Assembly: GCF_026230105.1 (NCBI RefSeq)
Contig: NC_079482.1
Span: 1,736,001 to 1,800,000, forward strand
Length of the DNA stretch: 64,000 nucleotides
Direction: 5' to 3'
Source: Diorhabda sublineata
Taxonomy: Eukaryota > Arthropoda > Insecta > Coleoptera > Chrysomelidae
Positions 12,041 to 27,000 of this stretch are shown piece after piece. Numbering within the stretch: position 1 is the first letter of the stretch; every line of letters begins with the position of its first letter. Under the pieces are notes generated by a model. It saw nothing but the letters and a program-made list of their open reading frames with translations. It was not told where the DNA came from and searched no databases. The position numbers were made by a program, and so were the translations under genes.

Positions 12041-12052
12041 ATGTACTACCCG
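12041..12052 (+). CDS. Rbfox1: Rbfox coding exon 1 (MYYP)
   Basis: Four codons, atg tac tac ccg, then the donor gtaagt at 12053. Phase 0 fits exon 2 exactly. Such a tiny coding part is easily missed by gene finders. The choice rests on the context (GC-rich leader, consensus donor) and on the joined sequence MYYPHMVQTG; an alternative first exon at 9040-9135 also fits in frame. Confidence 0.65.
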
Positions 12053-15000
12053 GTAAGTCGAATGTTTTCAATAAAAACAAGTTATTTCGTGGTAACGCGC
12101 GTATATCGAACATGCTGTCAGAACAACGTATTTCGTCATTTGTTTCTGTTTAATGTTTACCAATTAGGAAGCAGCATCTCTCTCATCGACAGTCGTTTAC
12201 TAGACCAGATGTGTGTATTATTATTACATGGACGTACGTTGTCGCTTCCATTGGGTTTTCATCTTGTTTACTTCTAGTCTGGTTACAATTAATTTACTTT
12301 GTATTAAATAGATAGAGGCTTAAAGGTTATAGTTATATATTAATAGTATTGTTTTTTTTTTTTCTATTTATTTGCGCGTATAAAATTGATTTATCTAAAT
12401 ATATTTCAACATTTTCGGATAAAAGTGATATTCTATTCTGTTTTATCTGTTGAAAGTGATAGTGAAACGAAACCTTATTATCTGAATATAGGTAGACTGC
12501 GGTCAGTTTATCAACAATATTAATACAAAGGATATTACATATTTTTTTGTCAATCGTGATAATTATATACAACGTGTCCTATAATAGGTGAAACGACTCT
12601 AGTAAGAAATAATTCTTGATTTCAATTTTTGAGGTTAGCATTATATTTGACAGATTTTAATTTTGAAAAATTAAGTTTTAAATAACTTTTTGTCGTATTT
12701 ACAAATACGTTGTTATATAAACCTGTAGACAAAAATGTATTTTACGAAAATATCGTAATACTCATTTTTTTTTCAAACAAATTAGTTTTTAAATAGACAG
12801 GGCCGGACTCCAAATAAATATAAATAATATTAAATCGAGATTTTTTTATCTTTTACAATATGTATTAGTTAGATTAAAATAAGGATCAATACCACTTGTG
12901 AATACGTAGTATAGTCCAAAAGTTCTTAACCTAAAATTGAAATAATGGTCATAAATAACATAAATTTTGTTTTTCAATATATTTCCACGCACTTTTTAGG
13001 ACATGATGAAAATAATACCGCGAGTAAAAAAAATCGAGACAGAAGATACAGAAATACGTTTTTTTATATAAAATATATTTGGATTGATTCGGTTTTATTT
13101 AATAGACTTTTGTTTTTGTAACTACGCACTTTAAATAAAATGAGGATTCATTCTAAAGTAGACGCGTAATCCTTATATATATATAACGTCGTCCTTCAAA
13201 TAATTTATACATGGTCAAATATCGAACAAAAGCTTAGACCTCAATTAAATACATATTTTGTTTTAATTAATACAAAATAATTGGATGTATACGTCAACAT
13301 AAATACGAGGAAGGTCCCCGAGTACCTGGCGTGACCTAGAGGTGGCGGTAGTTGCTTGAATTCACCGTTTTCGTTGTTGTTTTACATCAGTCGTCGATTG
13401 GATGATTTCCTTGAATCGTTATTTACGCGAAATTGATAATGTGGCAACAACGCGCCCGTATCAGTTCGTTCTGAAAGAAAAGTGTGTTTATAAAACAAAA
13501 AAAAACCTTTACAAAGTTATACAAAGGAATTTGTGTTTTGAACAGCACAGACCGATGATTATATTTTTTTTATCGTAGTCTGTATATTGATCTTTAACCT
13601 TGTATTCTTTACTTAATGATAAAAACAAGAAACTGAATTGTGTTTACACGGTTCTTGGTACGCGCCGACTTCGTATATACGAGGTTAAATGGAAAGTTTC
13701 GAGAACAATAACCATTTAATGTTGTTTAGTAACAATGATGATTCATTTAACGACTTTGTCAGTAATAATTGACTTTAATTAACTTATAATCCGGTGAAAA
13801 TGAACGGTATTTCGGTCACAACTCTTGATGAACTTCATCCTCACTTTTGATCAATTGCTTGTAGTAAATCTTTAGCGTTCTGTTTGACAAACTCCTTGAT
13901 TACTGTTAGTTGAAGTCTCGTCGTCACATATTTTATGATTTGATGCGTTATTTAATTCAATTAATTGATTTGGGAATGACTGGTTGTGTCAAAACTTTAC
14001 GTAGATCTATCATTGTTTCCAACGCGCGTATATGCGTTCGTTTTGGGTTTTTGAGGTTACTAAAACCACAGAACTCATCCTAAGAAGAAATTTTACAAAT
14101 TTAGTTGTTATTCGGTGGAAAAAACATGGTGGATTTTCGATGCAGTGTCAAATCTTTACGTAGATCTTTCAATGTTCGATTAAGAGCTTCCAACGCGCGT
14201 ATGTGCGTTCGTTTTGGGTTTTTGAGGTTACTAAAACCACAGAACTCATCCTAAGAAGAAATTTTACAAATTTAGTTGTTATTCAGTGGAAAAAACATGG
14301 TGGATTTTGAATGTACTGTCAAATCTTTACGTAGATCTTTCAACGTTCGATTAAGAGCTTCCAACGCGCGTTTGTGCGTTCGTTTTAGGTTTTTGAGGTT
14401 AGTGAAACCACAGAACTCATCCTAAGAAGAAATTTTACAAATTTAGTTGTTATTCGGTGGAAAAAACATGGTGGATTTTCGATGCAGTGTCAAATCTTTA
14501 CGTAGATCTTTCAATGTTCGATTAATAGCTTCCAACGCGCATATGTGCGTTCGTTTTAGGTTTTTGAGGTTACTAAAACCACAGAACTCATCCTAAGAAG
14601 AAATTTTACAAATTTAGTTGTTATTCGGTGGAAAAAACATGGTGGATTTTCGATGCAGTGTCAAATCTTTACGTAGATCTTTCAATGTTCGATTAAGAGC
14701 TTCCAACGCGCGTATGTGCGTTCGTTTTAAGTTTTCGAGGTTATTAAAACCACAGAACTCATCCTAAGAAGAAATTTTACAAATTTAGTTGTTATTCGGT
14801 GGAAAAAACATGGTGGATTTTCGATGCAGTGTCAAATCTTTACGTAGATCTTTCAATGTTCGATTAAGAGCTTCCAACGCGCGTATGTGCGTTCGTTTTA
14901 AGTTTTCGAGGTTATTAAAACCACAGAACTCATCCTAAGAAGAAATTTTACAAATTTAGTTGTTATTCGGTGGAAAAAACATGGTGGATTTTCGATGCAG

Positions 15001-18000
15001 TGTCAAATCTTTACGTAGATCTTTCAATGTTCGATTAATAGCTTCCAACGCGCATATGTGCGTTCGTTTTAGGTTTTTGAGGTTACTAAAACCACAGAAC
15101 TCATCCTAAGAAGAAATTTTACAAATTTAGTTGTTATTCGGTGGAAAAAACATGGTGGATTTTCGATGCAGTGTCAAATCTTTACGTAGATCTTTCAATG
15201 TTCGATTAAGAGCTTCCAACGCGCGTATGTGCGTTCGTTTTAAGTTTTCGAGGTTATTAAAACCACAGAACTCATCCTAAGAAGAAATTTTACAAATTTA
15301 GTTGTTATTCGGTGGAAAAAACATGGTGGATTTTCGATGCAGTGTCAAATCTTTACGTAGATCTTTCAATGTTCGATTAATAGCTTCCAACGCGCATATG
15401 TGCGTTCGTTTTAGGTTTTTGAGGTTACTAAAACCACAGAACTCATCCTAAGAAGAAATTTTACAAATTTAGTTGTTATTCGGTGGAAAAAACATGGTGG
15501 ATTTTCGATGCAGTGTCAAATCTTTACGTAGATCTTTCAATGTTCGATTAAGAGCTTCCAACGCGCGTATGTGCGTTCGTTTTGGGTTTTTGAGGTTACT
15601 AAAACCACAGAACTCATCCTAAGAAGAAATTTTACAAATTTAGTTGTTATTCAGTGGAAAAAACATGGTGGATTTTGAATGTACTGTCAAATCTTTACGT
15701 AGATCTTTCAACGTTCGATTAAGAGCTTCCAACGCGCGTTTGTGCGTTCGTTTTAGGTTTTTGAGGTTAGTGAAACCACAGAACTCATCCTAAGAAGAAA
15801 TTTTACAAATTTAGTTGTTATTCGGTGGAAAAAACATGGTGGATTTTCGATGCAGTGTCAAATCTTTACGTAGATCTTTCAATGTTCGATTAATAGCTTC
15901 CAACGCGCATATGTGCGTTCGTTTTAGGTTTTTGAGGTTACTAAAACCACAGAACTCATCCTAAGAAGAAATTTTACAAATTTAGTTGTTATTCGGTGGA
16001 AAAAACATGGTGGATTTTCGATGCAGTGTCAAATCTTTACGTAGATCTTTCAATGTTCGATTAAGAGCTTCCAACGCGCGTATGTGCGTTCGTTTTAAGT
16101 TTTCGAGGTTATTAAAACCACAGAACTCATCCTAAGAAGAAATTTTACAAATTTAGTTGTTATTCGGTGGAAAAAACATGGTGGATTTTCGATGCAGTGT
16201 CAAATCTTTACGTAGATCTTTCAATGTTCGATTAAGAGCTTCCAACGCGCGTATGTGCGTTCGTTTTAAGTTTTCGAGGTTATTAAAACCACAGAACTCA
16301 TCCTAAGAAGAAATTTTACAAATTTAGTTGTTATTCGGTGGAAAAAACATGGTGGATTTTCGATGCAGTGTCAAATCTTTACGTAGATCTTTCAATGTTC
16401 GATTAATAGCTTCCAACGCGCATATGTGCGTTCGTTTTAGGTTTTTGAGGTTACTAAAACCACAGAACTCATCCTAAGAAGAAATTTTACAAATTTAGTT
16501 GTTATTCGGTGGAAAAAACATGGTGGATTTTCGATGCAGTGTCAAATCTTTACGTAGATCTTTCAATGTTCGATTAAGAGCTTCCAACGCGCGTATGTGC
16601 GTTCGTTTTGGGTTTTTGAGGTTACTAAAACCACAGAACTCATCCTAAGAAGAAATTTTACAAATTTAGTTGTTATTCGGTGGAAAAAACATGGTGGATT
16701 TTCGATGCAGTGTCAAATCTTTACGTAGATCTTTCAATGTTCGATTAAGAGCTTCCAACGCGCGTATGTGCGTTCGTTTTGGGTTTTTGAGGTTACTAAA
16801 ACCACAGAACTCATCCTAAGAAGAAATTTTACAAATTTAGTTGTTATTCGGTGGAAAAAACATGGTGGATTTTCGATGCAGTGTCAAATCTTTACGTAGA
16901 TCTTTCAATGTTCGATTAAGAGCTTCCAACGCGCGTATGTGCGTTCGTTTTGGGTTTTTGAGGTTACTAAAACCACAGAACTCATCCTAAGAAGAAATTT
17001 TACAAATTTAGTTGTTATTCGGTGGAAAAAACATGGTGGATTTTCGATGCAGTGTCAAATCTTTACGTAGATCTTTCAATGTTCGATTAAGAGCTTCCAA
17101 CGCGCGTATGTGCGTTCGTTTTGGGTTTTTGAGGTTACTAAAACCACAGAACTCATCCTAAGAAGAAATTTTACAAATTTAGTTGTTATTCGGTGGAAAA
17201 AACATGGTGGATTTTCGATGCAGTGTCAAATCTTTACGTAGATCTTTCAATGTTCGATTAATAGCTTCCAACGCGCATATGTGCGTTCGTTTTAGGTTTT
17301 TGAGGTTACTAAAACCACAGAACTCATCCTAAGAAGAAATTTTACAAATTTAGTTGTTATTCGGTGGAAAAAACATGGTGGATTTTCGATGCAGTGTCAA
17401 ATCTTTACGTAGATCTTTCAATGTTCGATTAAGAGCTTCCAACGCGCGTATGTGCGTTCGTTTTGGGTTTTTGAGGTTACTAAAACCACAGAACTCATCC
17501 TAAGAAGAAATTTTACAAATTTAGTTGTTATTCGGTGGAAAAAACATGGTGGATTTTCGATGCAGTGTCAAATCTTTACGTAGATCTTTCAATGTTCGAT
17601 TAATAGCTTCCAACGCGCATATGTGCGTTCGTTTTGGGTTTTTGAGGTTACTAAAACCACAGAACTCATCCTAAGAAGAAATTTTACAAATTTAGTTGTT
17701 ATTCGGTGGAAAAAACATGGTGGATTTTCGATGCAGTGTCAAATCTTTACGTAGATCTTTCAATGTTCGATTAAGAGCTTCCAACGCGCGTATGTGCGTT
17801 CGTTTTGGGTTTTTGAGGTTACTAAAACCACAGAACTCATCCTAAGAAGAAATTTTACAAATTTAGTTGTTATTCGGTGGAAAAAACATGGTGGATTTTC
17901 GATGCAGTGTCAAATCTTTACGTAGATCTTTCAATGTTCGATTAATAGCTTCCAACGCGCATATGTGCGTTCGTTTTAGGTTTTTGAGGTTACTAAAACC

Positions 18001-21000
18001 ACAGAACTCATCCTAAGAAGAAATTTTACAAATTTAGTTGTTATTCGGTGGAAAAAACATGGTGGATTTTCGATGCAGTGTCAAATCTTTACGTAGATCT
18101 TTCAATGTTCGATTAATAGCTTCCAACGCGCATATGTGCGTTCGTTTTAGGTTTTTGAGGTTACTAAAACCACAGAACTCATCCTAAGAAGAAATTTTAC
18201 AAATTTAGTTGTTATTCGGTGGAAAAAACATGGTGGATTTTCGATGCAGTGTCAAATCTTTACGTAGATCTTTCAATGTTCGATTAAGAGCTTCCAACGC
18301 GCGTATGTGCGTTCGTTTTGGGTTTTTGAGGTTACTAAAACCACAGAACTCATCCTAAGAAGAAATTTTACAAATTTAGTTGTTATTCGGTGGAAAAAAC
18401 ATGGTGGATTTTCGATGCAGTGTCAAATCTTTACGTAGATCTTTCAATGTTCGATTAAGAGCTTCCAACGCGCGTATGTGCGTTCGTTTTGGGTTTTTGA
18501 GGTTACTAAAACCACAGAACTCATCCTAAGAAGAAATTTTACAAATTTAGTTGTTATTCGGTGGAAAAAACATGGTGGATTTTCGATGCAGTGTCAAATC
18601 TTTACGTAGATCTTTCAATGTTCGATTAAGAGCTTCCAACGCGCGTATGTGCGTTCGTTTTGGGTTTTTGAGGTTACTAAAACCACAGAACTCATCCTAA
18701 GAAGAAATTTTACAAATTTAGTTGTTATTCGGTGGAAAAAACATGGTGGATTTTCGATGCAGTGTCAAATCTTTACGTAGATCTTTCAATGTTCGATTAA
18801 TAGCTTCCAACGCGCATATGTGCGTTCGTTTTAGGTTTTTGAGGTTACTAAAACCACAGAACTCATCCTAAGAAGAAATTTTACAAATTTAGTTGTTATT
18901 CGGTGGAAAAAACATGGTGGATTTTCGATGCAGTGTCAAATCTAATATCTGGATAAAGGTGAGGTTTAAGTATAGGAAAATATACATGAATTTCCCTTAT
19001 TCTTTATCCCTGAATGCATTAAAATAGAGAAAACCGGGTGGTTCTATCTAAAAAAATAAAGAAGTTTGATATTTATGAAGTTAAACTTTGAACACTTTTT
19101 ATGCACACCCTGTATAAAATGAAAAATTTTCCGACATATATTCGAATACGTATGACCTTGCTTAAAACAACCGAAGAAAAACAATTTTCATATTTTTAAG
19201 GGTATCCTCGTAAAAAAATAATTTATAAGGGTCTGCAATGGTCAAAATTTTTACAAAAAAATCAATAACTCAAAAAGTATGCATTTTTAGAAAAAGTTTT
19301 CAGACTTAACTATACTAAAATTTCACGTAGATGTCAAAAATGTATTAATATACAGGGTGTTTCATATAAAATAACAAAGTTACAGTCGACTTTATTGTAC
19401 TATAAGTATTTTGCCATATACAGATAGTTTTAACTCGTCGTGGGACACTCTGTATATTGCATTCGTATATTTAACGTATTTTTAATGTATTTAAACCGTT
19501 TTTAACGGAAACCCCGACTCTGTGTTTCGGTCTTTCTTAGGTATGTCAAGAAAATAAATAATTTTATGTTTACAACAATCTATTTTTAAACTCGTAAATA
19601 TCCTGTCAATTGGGACATAAGTTAGTTGATATAGAATTGAATTTACATAATTTTTGTTAAAACTTTTTGTTTTAATCGTAATTTTCGAGGAATCCATCCC
19701 TTAGAAACAATTAACTAACATCAAATTGCATTATTGTATTTAAATTTTTGTTTCCACACGAAATTGAAACGTGTATAAAAACAGATTTTTTTTTATTTAT
19801 CCCAACAACTTATTATATTTTTGACTGTTATGTTACACGAAACTAACAGTTTTTTTTTACGTCTGGCAGCGTTTTAACACGTGGTTTAAAGTTTTATTCG
19901 AAACGAATCGTTTCTTTGTATATGCGTGAAATATTTTTTGGTTCATTACACTAACTAATGAAACCTTTTTTTGTATCTACCGAGATTTAAATTGCCGGTT
20001 TTTGTTTTGACCAAATGACGCGTTTTACAAAAAGATACAAAGCAAAAACCAGTTCCGAGAATATCAGTCCCACTATAAAAACATTTTCGATTAACATGAA
20101 TTCCATTGGAGAAATATTTTTTGGTGGATTTTTGCGGTTCGGATGTTTTTTTTGGGGGGTTGTAATCGCGTACGTGTCTGTCTATTAGTAATTAAATTTT
20201 TCTATGATTGTATCGACGTTCGTTGTATTACAACGTTGCCATATCACAATTTATGTAGTCGATAATTTATTCAAACTTTAACCTTGTATATTTTTGACAA
20301 ATATGGAACCGTAGGAATTTAATAAATACATTCGATTAGATACAAGCTTTCTCTATCGATTCATGTCAAAAATAAATCGATATCTCGAATGATTTTGGAA
20401 ATGTAGAATTTTTTATACAATTTTTCGTGTTTTTTGACATTTGACACCCAAAATACGCGAAAAATCATGTATTTTTGCCCGAAAAACTCAAAAATAATTT
20501 AATTTTCAATTAAATTGTACTTAGTTTTCAGTAAAATCCAATTTTCACGAATTTTCCCCAATTTTTCGTCTATGATAATTTTTTTCCTAGTAACTGATAA
20601 GTTTTTCGAATTCCTCGTATCATAAATTCCGATTTTTTTGTTTTACAATGTTGCCACTTCAAAATTGAAGATACAATAAATTTATATAGTCAATAATTTA
20701 CTCAAAATTTAACCCTGTATATTTTGCTTGTTAATTTTTGATTAAATTTCTGTATTCATTCAAAAATCATGTATTTTTGTCCGAAAAACTCAAAAATAAT
20801 TTAATTTTCAATTAAATTGTACTTAGTTTTCAGTAAAATCCAATTTTCACGAATTTTCCCCAATTTTTCGTCTATGATAATTTTTTTTCCTAGTAACTGA
20901 TAAGTTTTTCGAATTCCTCGTATCATAAATTCCGATTTTTTTGTTTTACAACGTTGCTACTTCAAAATTGAAGATACAATAAATTTATATAGTAAATAAT

Positions 21001-24000
21001 TTACTCAAAATTTAACCCTGTATATTTTGCTTGTTAATTTTTGATTAAATTTCTGTATTCATTCAAAAATCATGTATTTTTGCCCGAAAAACTCAAAAAT
21101 AATTTAATTTTCAATTAAATTGTACTTAGTTTTCAGTAAAATCCAATTTTCATGAATTTTCCCCAATTTTTCGTCTTTGATAATTTTTTTTCCTAGTAAC
21201 TGATAAGTTTTTCGAATTCCTCGTATCATAAATTCCAATTTTTTTGTTTTACAACGTTGCCACTTCAAAACTGAAGATACTATTAAATCATATCGTGTAA
21301 TTTTTCAAAAATGTATATTTTTGACAAATATGGAATCTAATATACGGGGTGTCTCAAACAAGGTAATCCCTTGATAGATAGAAAACTGAAAAATATTTGG
21401 GGTTGCTCAGTAAAAAAATTTCGAACCTCCACCCTTATTAAAGAAAAGGGGTGTTGAAGAAATAAAATTGTATTGAAATTTATACGTTTTTATATATTTC
21501 GGAAGCTGATACATCCAATGGAATGGCTTTTATCTGACTCATATTTTGATTTTTTTTACTGAGCAAACCCCAAATATTTTTCAGTTTTCTATCTATTCTA
21601 GAAACGGGACCAATTTTTTTTGGAAACACCCTGTATACACTCGCTTAGACAGAAGTTTTCTCTATTGATTAATGTCAAAAATAAATCGATATTTCGAATG
21701 ATTTCGAAAATGTAGAATTTTTTATACAAGCACGCCAAATTTTTTAAAAATTTTTTGATTTTTTTATAAATTAAAAATTTAGAATCTTTTTTTGGGGTTG
21801 TATTTGGTAATATTTATGAAAATCTATACAGGGTGTTACAATGAAAACTTGAACTATTTCAAAAATTCATAACCTAATAGTTTATTCAAAATTTTTGACT
21901 TGAATTCCGAACACTATTTTCAAAAACTTTTTTTTTTATACCCAACCGACATTTTGTCAAAACTCGGCGATATTTACAATCATCGAACCTTTGAAGAATA
22001 TTTTAATTGCCTTAACATCATAGTAGTAACATAAACCGATCATTAAATTTATAATAATATTTTCTGCTGCTATAAAATAAGATATTTTCGTAAATTTAAT
22101 TGCCTTCGAATCAAATCCGATATTCGAGGTCGGAAAAACAAAATTTTATTGTCGTAACTCGGAGACTAGCTCCGCGAAGTGTTATTACTTTACACTACAC
22201 TTAACTAATTTATTTAAATTCACTATTTACTTTTCTATTTCGTTGCATTCGTTATAACTCCGGCAAACAAACTCGTTTATATATAATTTAATCGCCCACG
22301 AATCAAATTTGATATTCGAGGTCGGAAAAACAAAATTTTATTCTCGTAACTCTGAGACTAGCTCCGCGAAGAGTTATTACTTTGCACTACACTTAACTAA
22401 TTTATTTAAATTCATCGTTTACTTTTCTATTTCGTTCCATTCGGTATAACTCCGCCAAACAAACTCGTTTATATATAATTTAATTGCCTTCGAATAAAAT
22501 TTGATATTCGAGGTCAAAAAAACAAAATTTTATTCTCGTAACTCTGAGACTAGCTCCGCGAAGAGTTATTACTTTGCACTACACTTAACTAATTTATTTA
22601 AATTCACCGTTTAATTTTCTATTTCGTTGCATTCGTTATAACTCCGCCAAACAAACTCGTTTATATATAATTTAATTGCCTTCGAATCAAATTCGATATT
22701 CGAGGTCAAAAAAACAAAATTTTATTGTCGTAACTCGGAGACTAGCTCCGCGAAGAGTTATTACTTTGCACTACACTTAACTAATTTATTTAAATTCACC
22801 GTTTAATTTTCTATTTCGTTGCATTCGTTATAACTCCGCCAAACAAACTCGTTTATATATAATTTAATTGCCTTCGAATCAAATTCGATATTCGAGGTCA
22901 GAAAAACAAAATTTTATTGTCGTAACTCGGAGACTAGCTCCGCGAAGAGTTATTACTTTGCACTACACTTAACTAATTTATTTAAATTCACCGTTTAATT
23001 TTCTATTTCGTTGCATTCGTTATAACTCCGCCAAACAAACTCGTTTATATATAATTTAATTGCCTTCGAATAAAATTTGATATTCGAGGTCAAAAAAACA
23101 AAATTTTATTCTCGTAACTCTGAGACTAGCTCCGCGAAGAGTTATTACTTTACACTACACTTAACTAATTTATTTAAATTGACCGATTACTCTTCTATTT
23201 CGTTCCATTCGTTATAACTCCGGCAAACAAACTCGTTTATATATAATTTAATCGCCCACGAATCAAATTTGATATTCGAGGTCGGAAAAACAAAATTTTA
23301 TTGTCGTAACTCGGAAAGTAGCTTCGTGAAGAGTATTTACTTTACACTACACTTAACTAATTTATTTAAATTCACTATTTACTTTTCTATTTCGTTCCAT
23401 TCGGTATAACTCCGCCAAACAAACTCGTTTATATATAATTTAATTGCCTTCGAATCAAATTCGATATTCGAGGTCAGAAAAACAAAATTTTATTGTCGTA
23501 ACTCGGAGACTAGCTCCGCGAAGAGTTATTACTTTGCTCTACACTTAACTAATTTATTTAAATTCACTATTTACTTTTCTATTTCGTTCCATTCGGTATA
23601 ACTCCGCCAAACAAACTCGTTTATATATAATTTAATTGCCTTCGAATCAAATTCGATATTCGAGGTCAGAAAAACAAAATTTTATTGTCGTAACTCGGAG
23701 ACTAGCTCCGCGAAGAGTTATTACTTTGCACTACACTTAACTAATTTATTTAAATTCACCGTTTAATTTTCTATTTCGTTGCATTCGTTATAACTCCGCC
23801 AAACAAACTCGTTTATATATAATTTAATTGCCTTCGAATAAAATTCGATATTCGAGGTCAGAAAAACAAAATTTTATTGTCGTAACTCGGAGACTAGCTC
23901 CGCGAAGAGTTATTACTTTGCACTACACTTAACTAATTTATTTAAATTCACCGTTTAATTTTCTATTTCGTTGCATTCGTTATAACTCCGCCAAACAAAC

Positions 24001-27000
24001 TCGTTTATATATAATTTAATTGCCTTCGAATCAAATTCGATATTCGAGGTCAGAAAAACAAAATTTTATTGTCGTAACTCGGAGACTAGCTCCGCGAAGA
24101 GTTATTACTTTGCACTACACTTAACTAATTTATTTAAATTCACCGTTTAATTTTCTATTTCGTTGCATTCGTTATAACTCCGCCAAACAAACTCGTTTAT
24201 ATATAATTTAATTGCCTTCGAATAAAATTCGATATTCGAGGTCAGAAAAACAAAATTTTATTGTCGTAACTCGGAGACTAGCTCCGCGAAGAGTTATTAC
24301 TTTGCACTACACTTAACTAATTTATTTAAATTCACCGTTTAATTTTCTATTTCGTTGCATTCGTTATAACTCCGCCAAACAAACTCGTTTATATATAATT
24401 TAATTGCCTTCGAATCAAATTCGATATTCGAGGTCAGAAAAACAAAATTTTATTGTCGTAACTCGGAGACTAGCTCCGCGAAGAGTTATTACTTTGCACT
24501 ACACTTAACTAATTTATTTAAATTCACCGTTTAATTTTCTATTTCGTTGCATTCGTTATAACTCCGCCAAACAAACTCGTTTATATATAATTTAATTGCC
24601 TTCGAATAAAATTCGATATTCGAGGTCAGAAAAACAAAATTTTATTGTCGTAACTCGGAGACTAGCTCCGCGAAGAGTTATTACTTTGCACTACACTTAA
24701 CTAATTTATTTAAATTCACCGTTTAATTTTCTATTTCGTTGCATTCGTTATAACTCCGCCAAACAAACTCGTTTATATATAATTTAATTGCCTTCGAATA
24801 AAATTTGATATTCGAGGTCAAAAAAACAAAATTTTATTCTCGTAACTCTGAGACTAGCTCCGCGAAGAGTTATTACTTTGCACTACACTTAACTAATTTA
24901 TTTAAATTCACCGTTTAATTTTCTATTTCGTTGCATTCGTTATAACTCCGCCAAACAAACTCGTTTATATATAATTTAATTGCCTTCGAATAAAATTCGA
25001 TATTCGAGGTCAGAAAAACAAAATTTTATTGTCGTAACTCTGAGACTAGCTCCGCGAAGAGTTATTACTTTGCACTACACTTAACTAATTTATTTAAATT
25101 CACCGTTTAATTTTCTATTTCGTTGCATTCGTTATAACTCCGCCAAACAAACTCGTTTATATATAATTTAATTGCCTTCGAATCAAATTCGATATTCGAG
25201 GTCAAAAAAACAAAATTTTATTGTCGTAACTCGGAGACTAGCTCCGCGAAGAGTTATTACTTTGCACTACACTTAACTAATTTATTTAAATTCACCGTTT
25301 AATTTTCTATTTCGTTGCATTCGTTATAACTCCGCCAAACAAACTCGTTTATATATAATTTAATTGCCTTCGAATAAAATTTGATATTCGAGGTCAAAAA
25401 AACAAAATTTTATTCTCGTAACTCTGAGACTAGCTCCGCGAAGAGTTATTACTTTGCACTACACTTAACTAATTTATTTAAATTCACTATTTACTTTTCT
25501 ATTTCGTTCCATTCGGTATAACTCCGCCAAACAAACTCGTTTATATACTCGAATCGAATTTCTCAAAAATTCTAGAAAATAAACCAATAAATGGTTAGGT
25601 TAGGTGCTATTTTTACATTATATTTTGAAAGGATGCTAATATCGAATGGCAACAAGTTGTATCGTAACTATTAAAATGTTTTCTCGACCATAAACAACAG
25701 CTAATTGTAAATGCGTAATTATTTAAACTGATTTCCGGTTATGTTGAGAAAAGAAGTGCTAGCCGGTGCTAGTTGACCTAGCTGCCAGTATCGAAGTCAA
25801 AGAACTGTTTTTTTTTAATCAATTAATCGATTTAACAATACGGTTTCATAAGCATCATAACCGAATGAATTATATTATGTAAAAAAACTGTATATACGAG
25901 GGTTGTTTCTGAAGTTCTAACAATCGAAAACATGTAGTGTTAATTAACACCCTGTATTAGTAAACCTTGACTTTTTTTGTTGCTAAGTTAGTGGAAATGT
26001 TAAGATTGACCAAGTTTTTGATAGTGAACGTTCAAAAGAAGCAGGTTTGTTCGAAAAATTGACCTTATTCAACGACAATTTATAGAATCGTTTCGTGCTA
26101 CTTTTGGTAATGACCCTCAACTGTTTACAGTCAAATCGTACACAAAAAACGTTTAAATTTAGTAAACGGCTAGTTTTTATTTTTCGGTTTGTTGTTGGGG
26201 ACTATTGGAAAAGTCTTAATCCGATTTTTCAGGAATGAAAACCTTGTTGTTGGTTTTTTCGCTATAACTTTGTAACCACGCGTTTGTCGTGAATATCTAT
26301 TACATAATTATTTAAAGTAGATAAAATTTGCTACAAAACGAGACCAAATGTAGCTCCGTAGGTCTAATAGTTTCTGAGATACAGCCTTTCAAAAATTGAA
26401 ATTTCAACTTTTTGACCTAAAATCACTTAAAAATGGCGGTTTTAAAGTACTATCGGTACTACTAAAACTGTAAACGACTTTAATGTAATACCATGTATGA
26501 TTTTTACCGTGCCGAGCCAGTACTAATGATTACCATCAACCGCAAATCCTGTTTTCTATATTTTATTATATGTTAGTTGGAACAGATATATTTTAAAACG
26601 TATAATTTTCTCCTATTAGTATTCAAATCATTTATTTATAGTGAATTTCTTTAAAAAAAAGATGCTTTTCATTCTAAAAAAGTGGAATGCCTTCCAGCAT
26701 CGCGGTAAAGAAGAATTAATTTGATAAAACAAGTGAATAGAATGTAGGGTGCCTCAAGGTTCGGTACTAGACCCTTTGGTTCATTCAATTCATCAACGAC
26801 ATTATCCGTCCAGACATCAGTGTTGAAATATGTCTTTTTGCACACGATACTAGCTCCCTTTGGCACAACCCTGACGTCAGTTTCCAAAGAACTAAATTTA
26901 TCCACCTCGTATAACAGTTTGGTATGCCTTTAATGAGTCGTATCTCCGATATACGGTTCTCTAATTGTCGAAAAATTATCTATATTTACCCCACGTTCAG

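Noticed and set aside
13985..18946. Centromeric satellite because of the 171-bp monomer
   Set aside because: The length matches primate alpha satellite but the sequence does not, no CENP-B-box-like motif was seen, and the array lies in a gene intron.
22085..25545. CRISPR-like array
   Set aside because: Whole 192-bp units repeat with no unique spacers, and the genome is eukaryotic. This is ordinary satellite DNA.
26669..26905. 78-codon minus-strand frame as a gene
   Set aside because: The + strand encodes a broken RT (RVPQGSVL), so the minus frame is its shadow.
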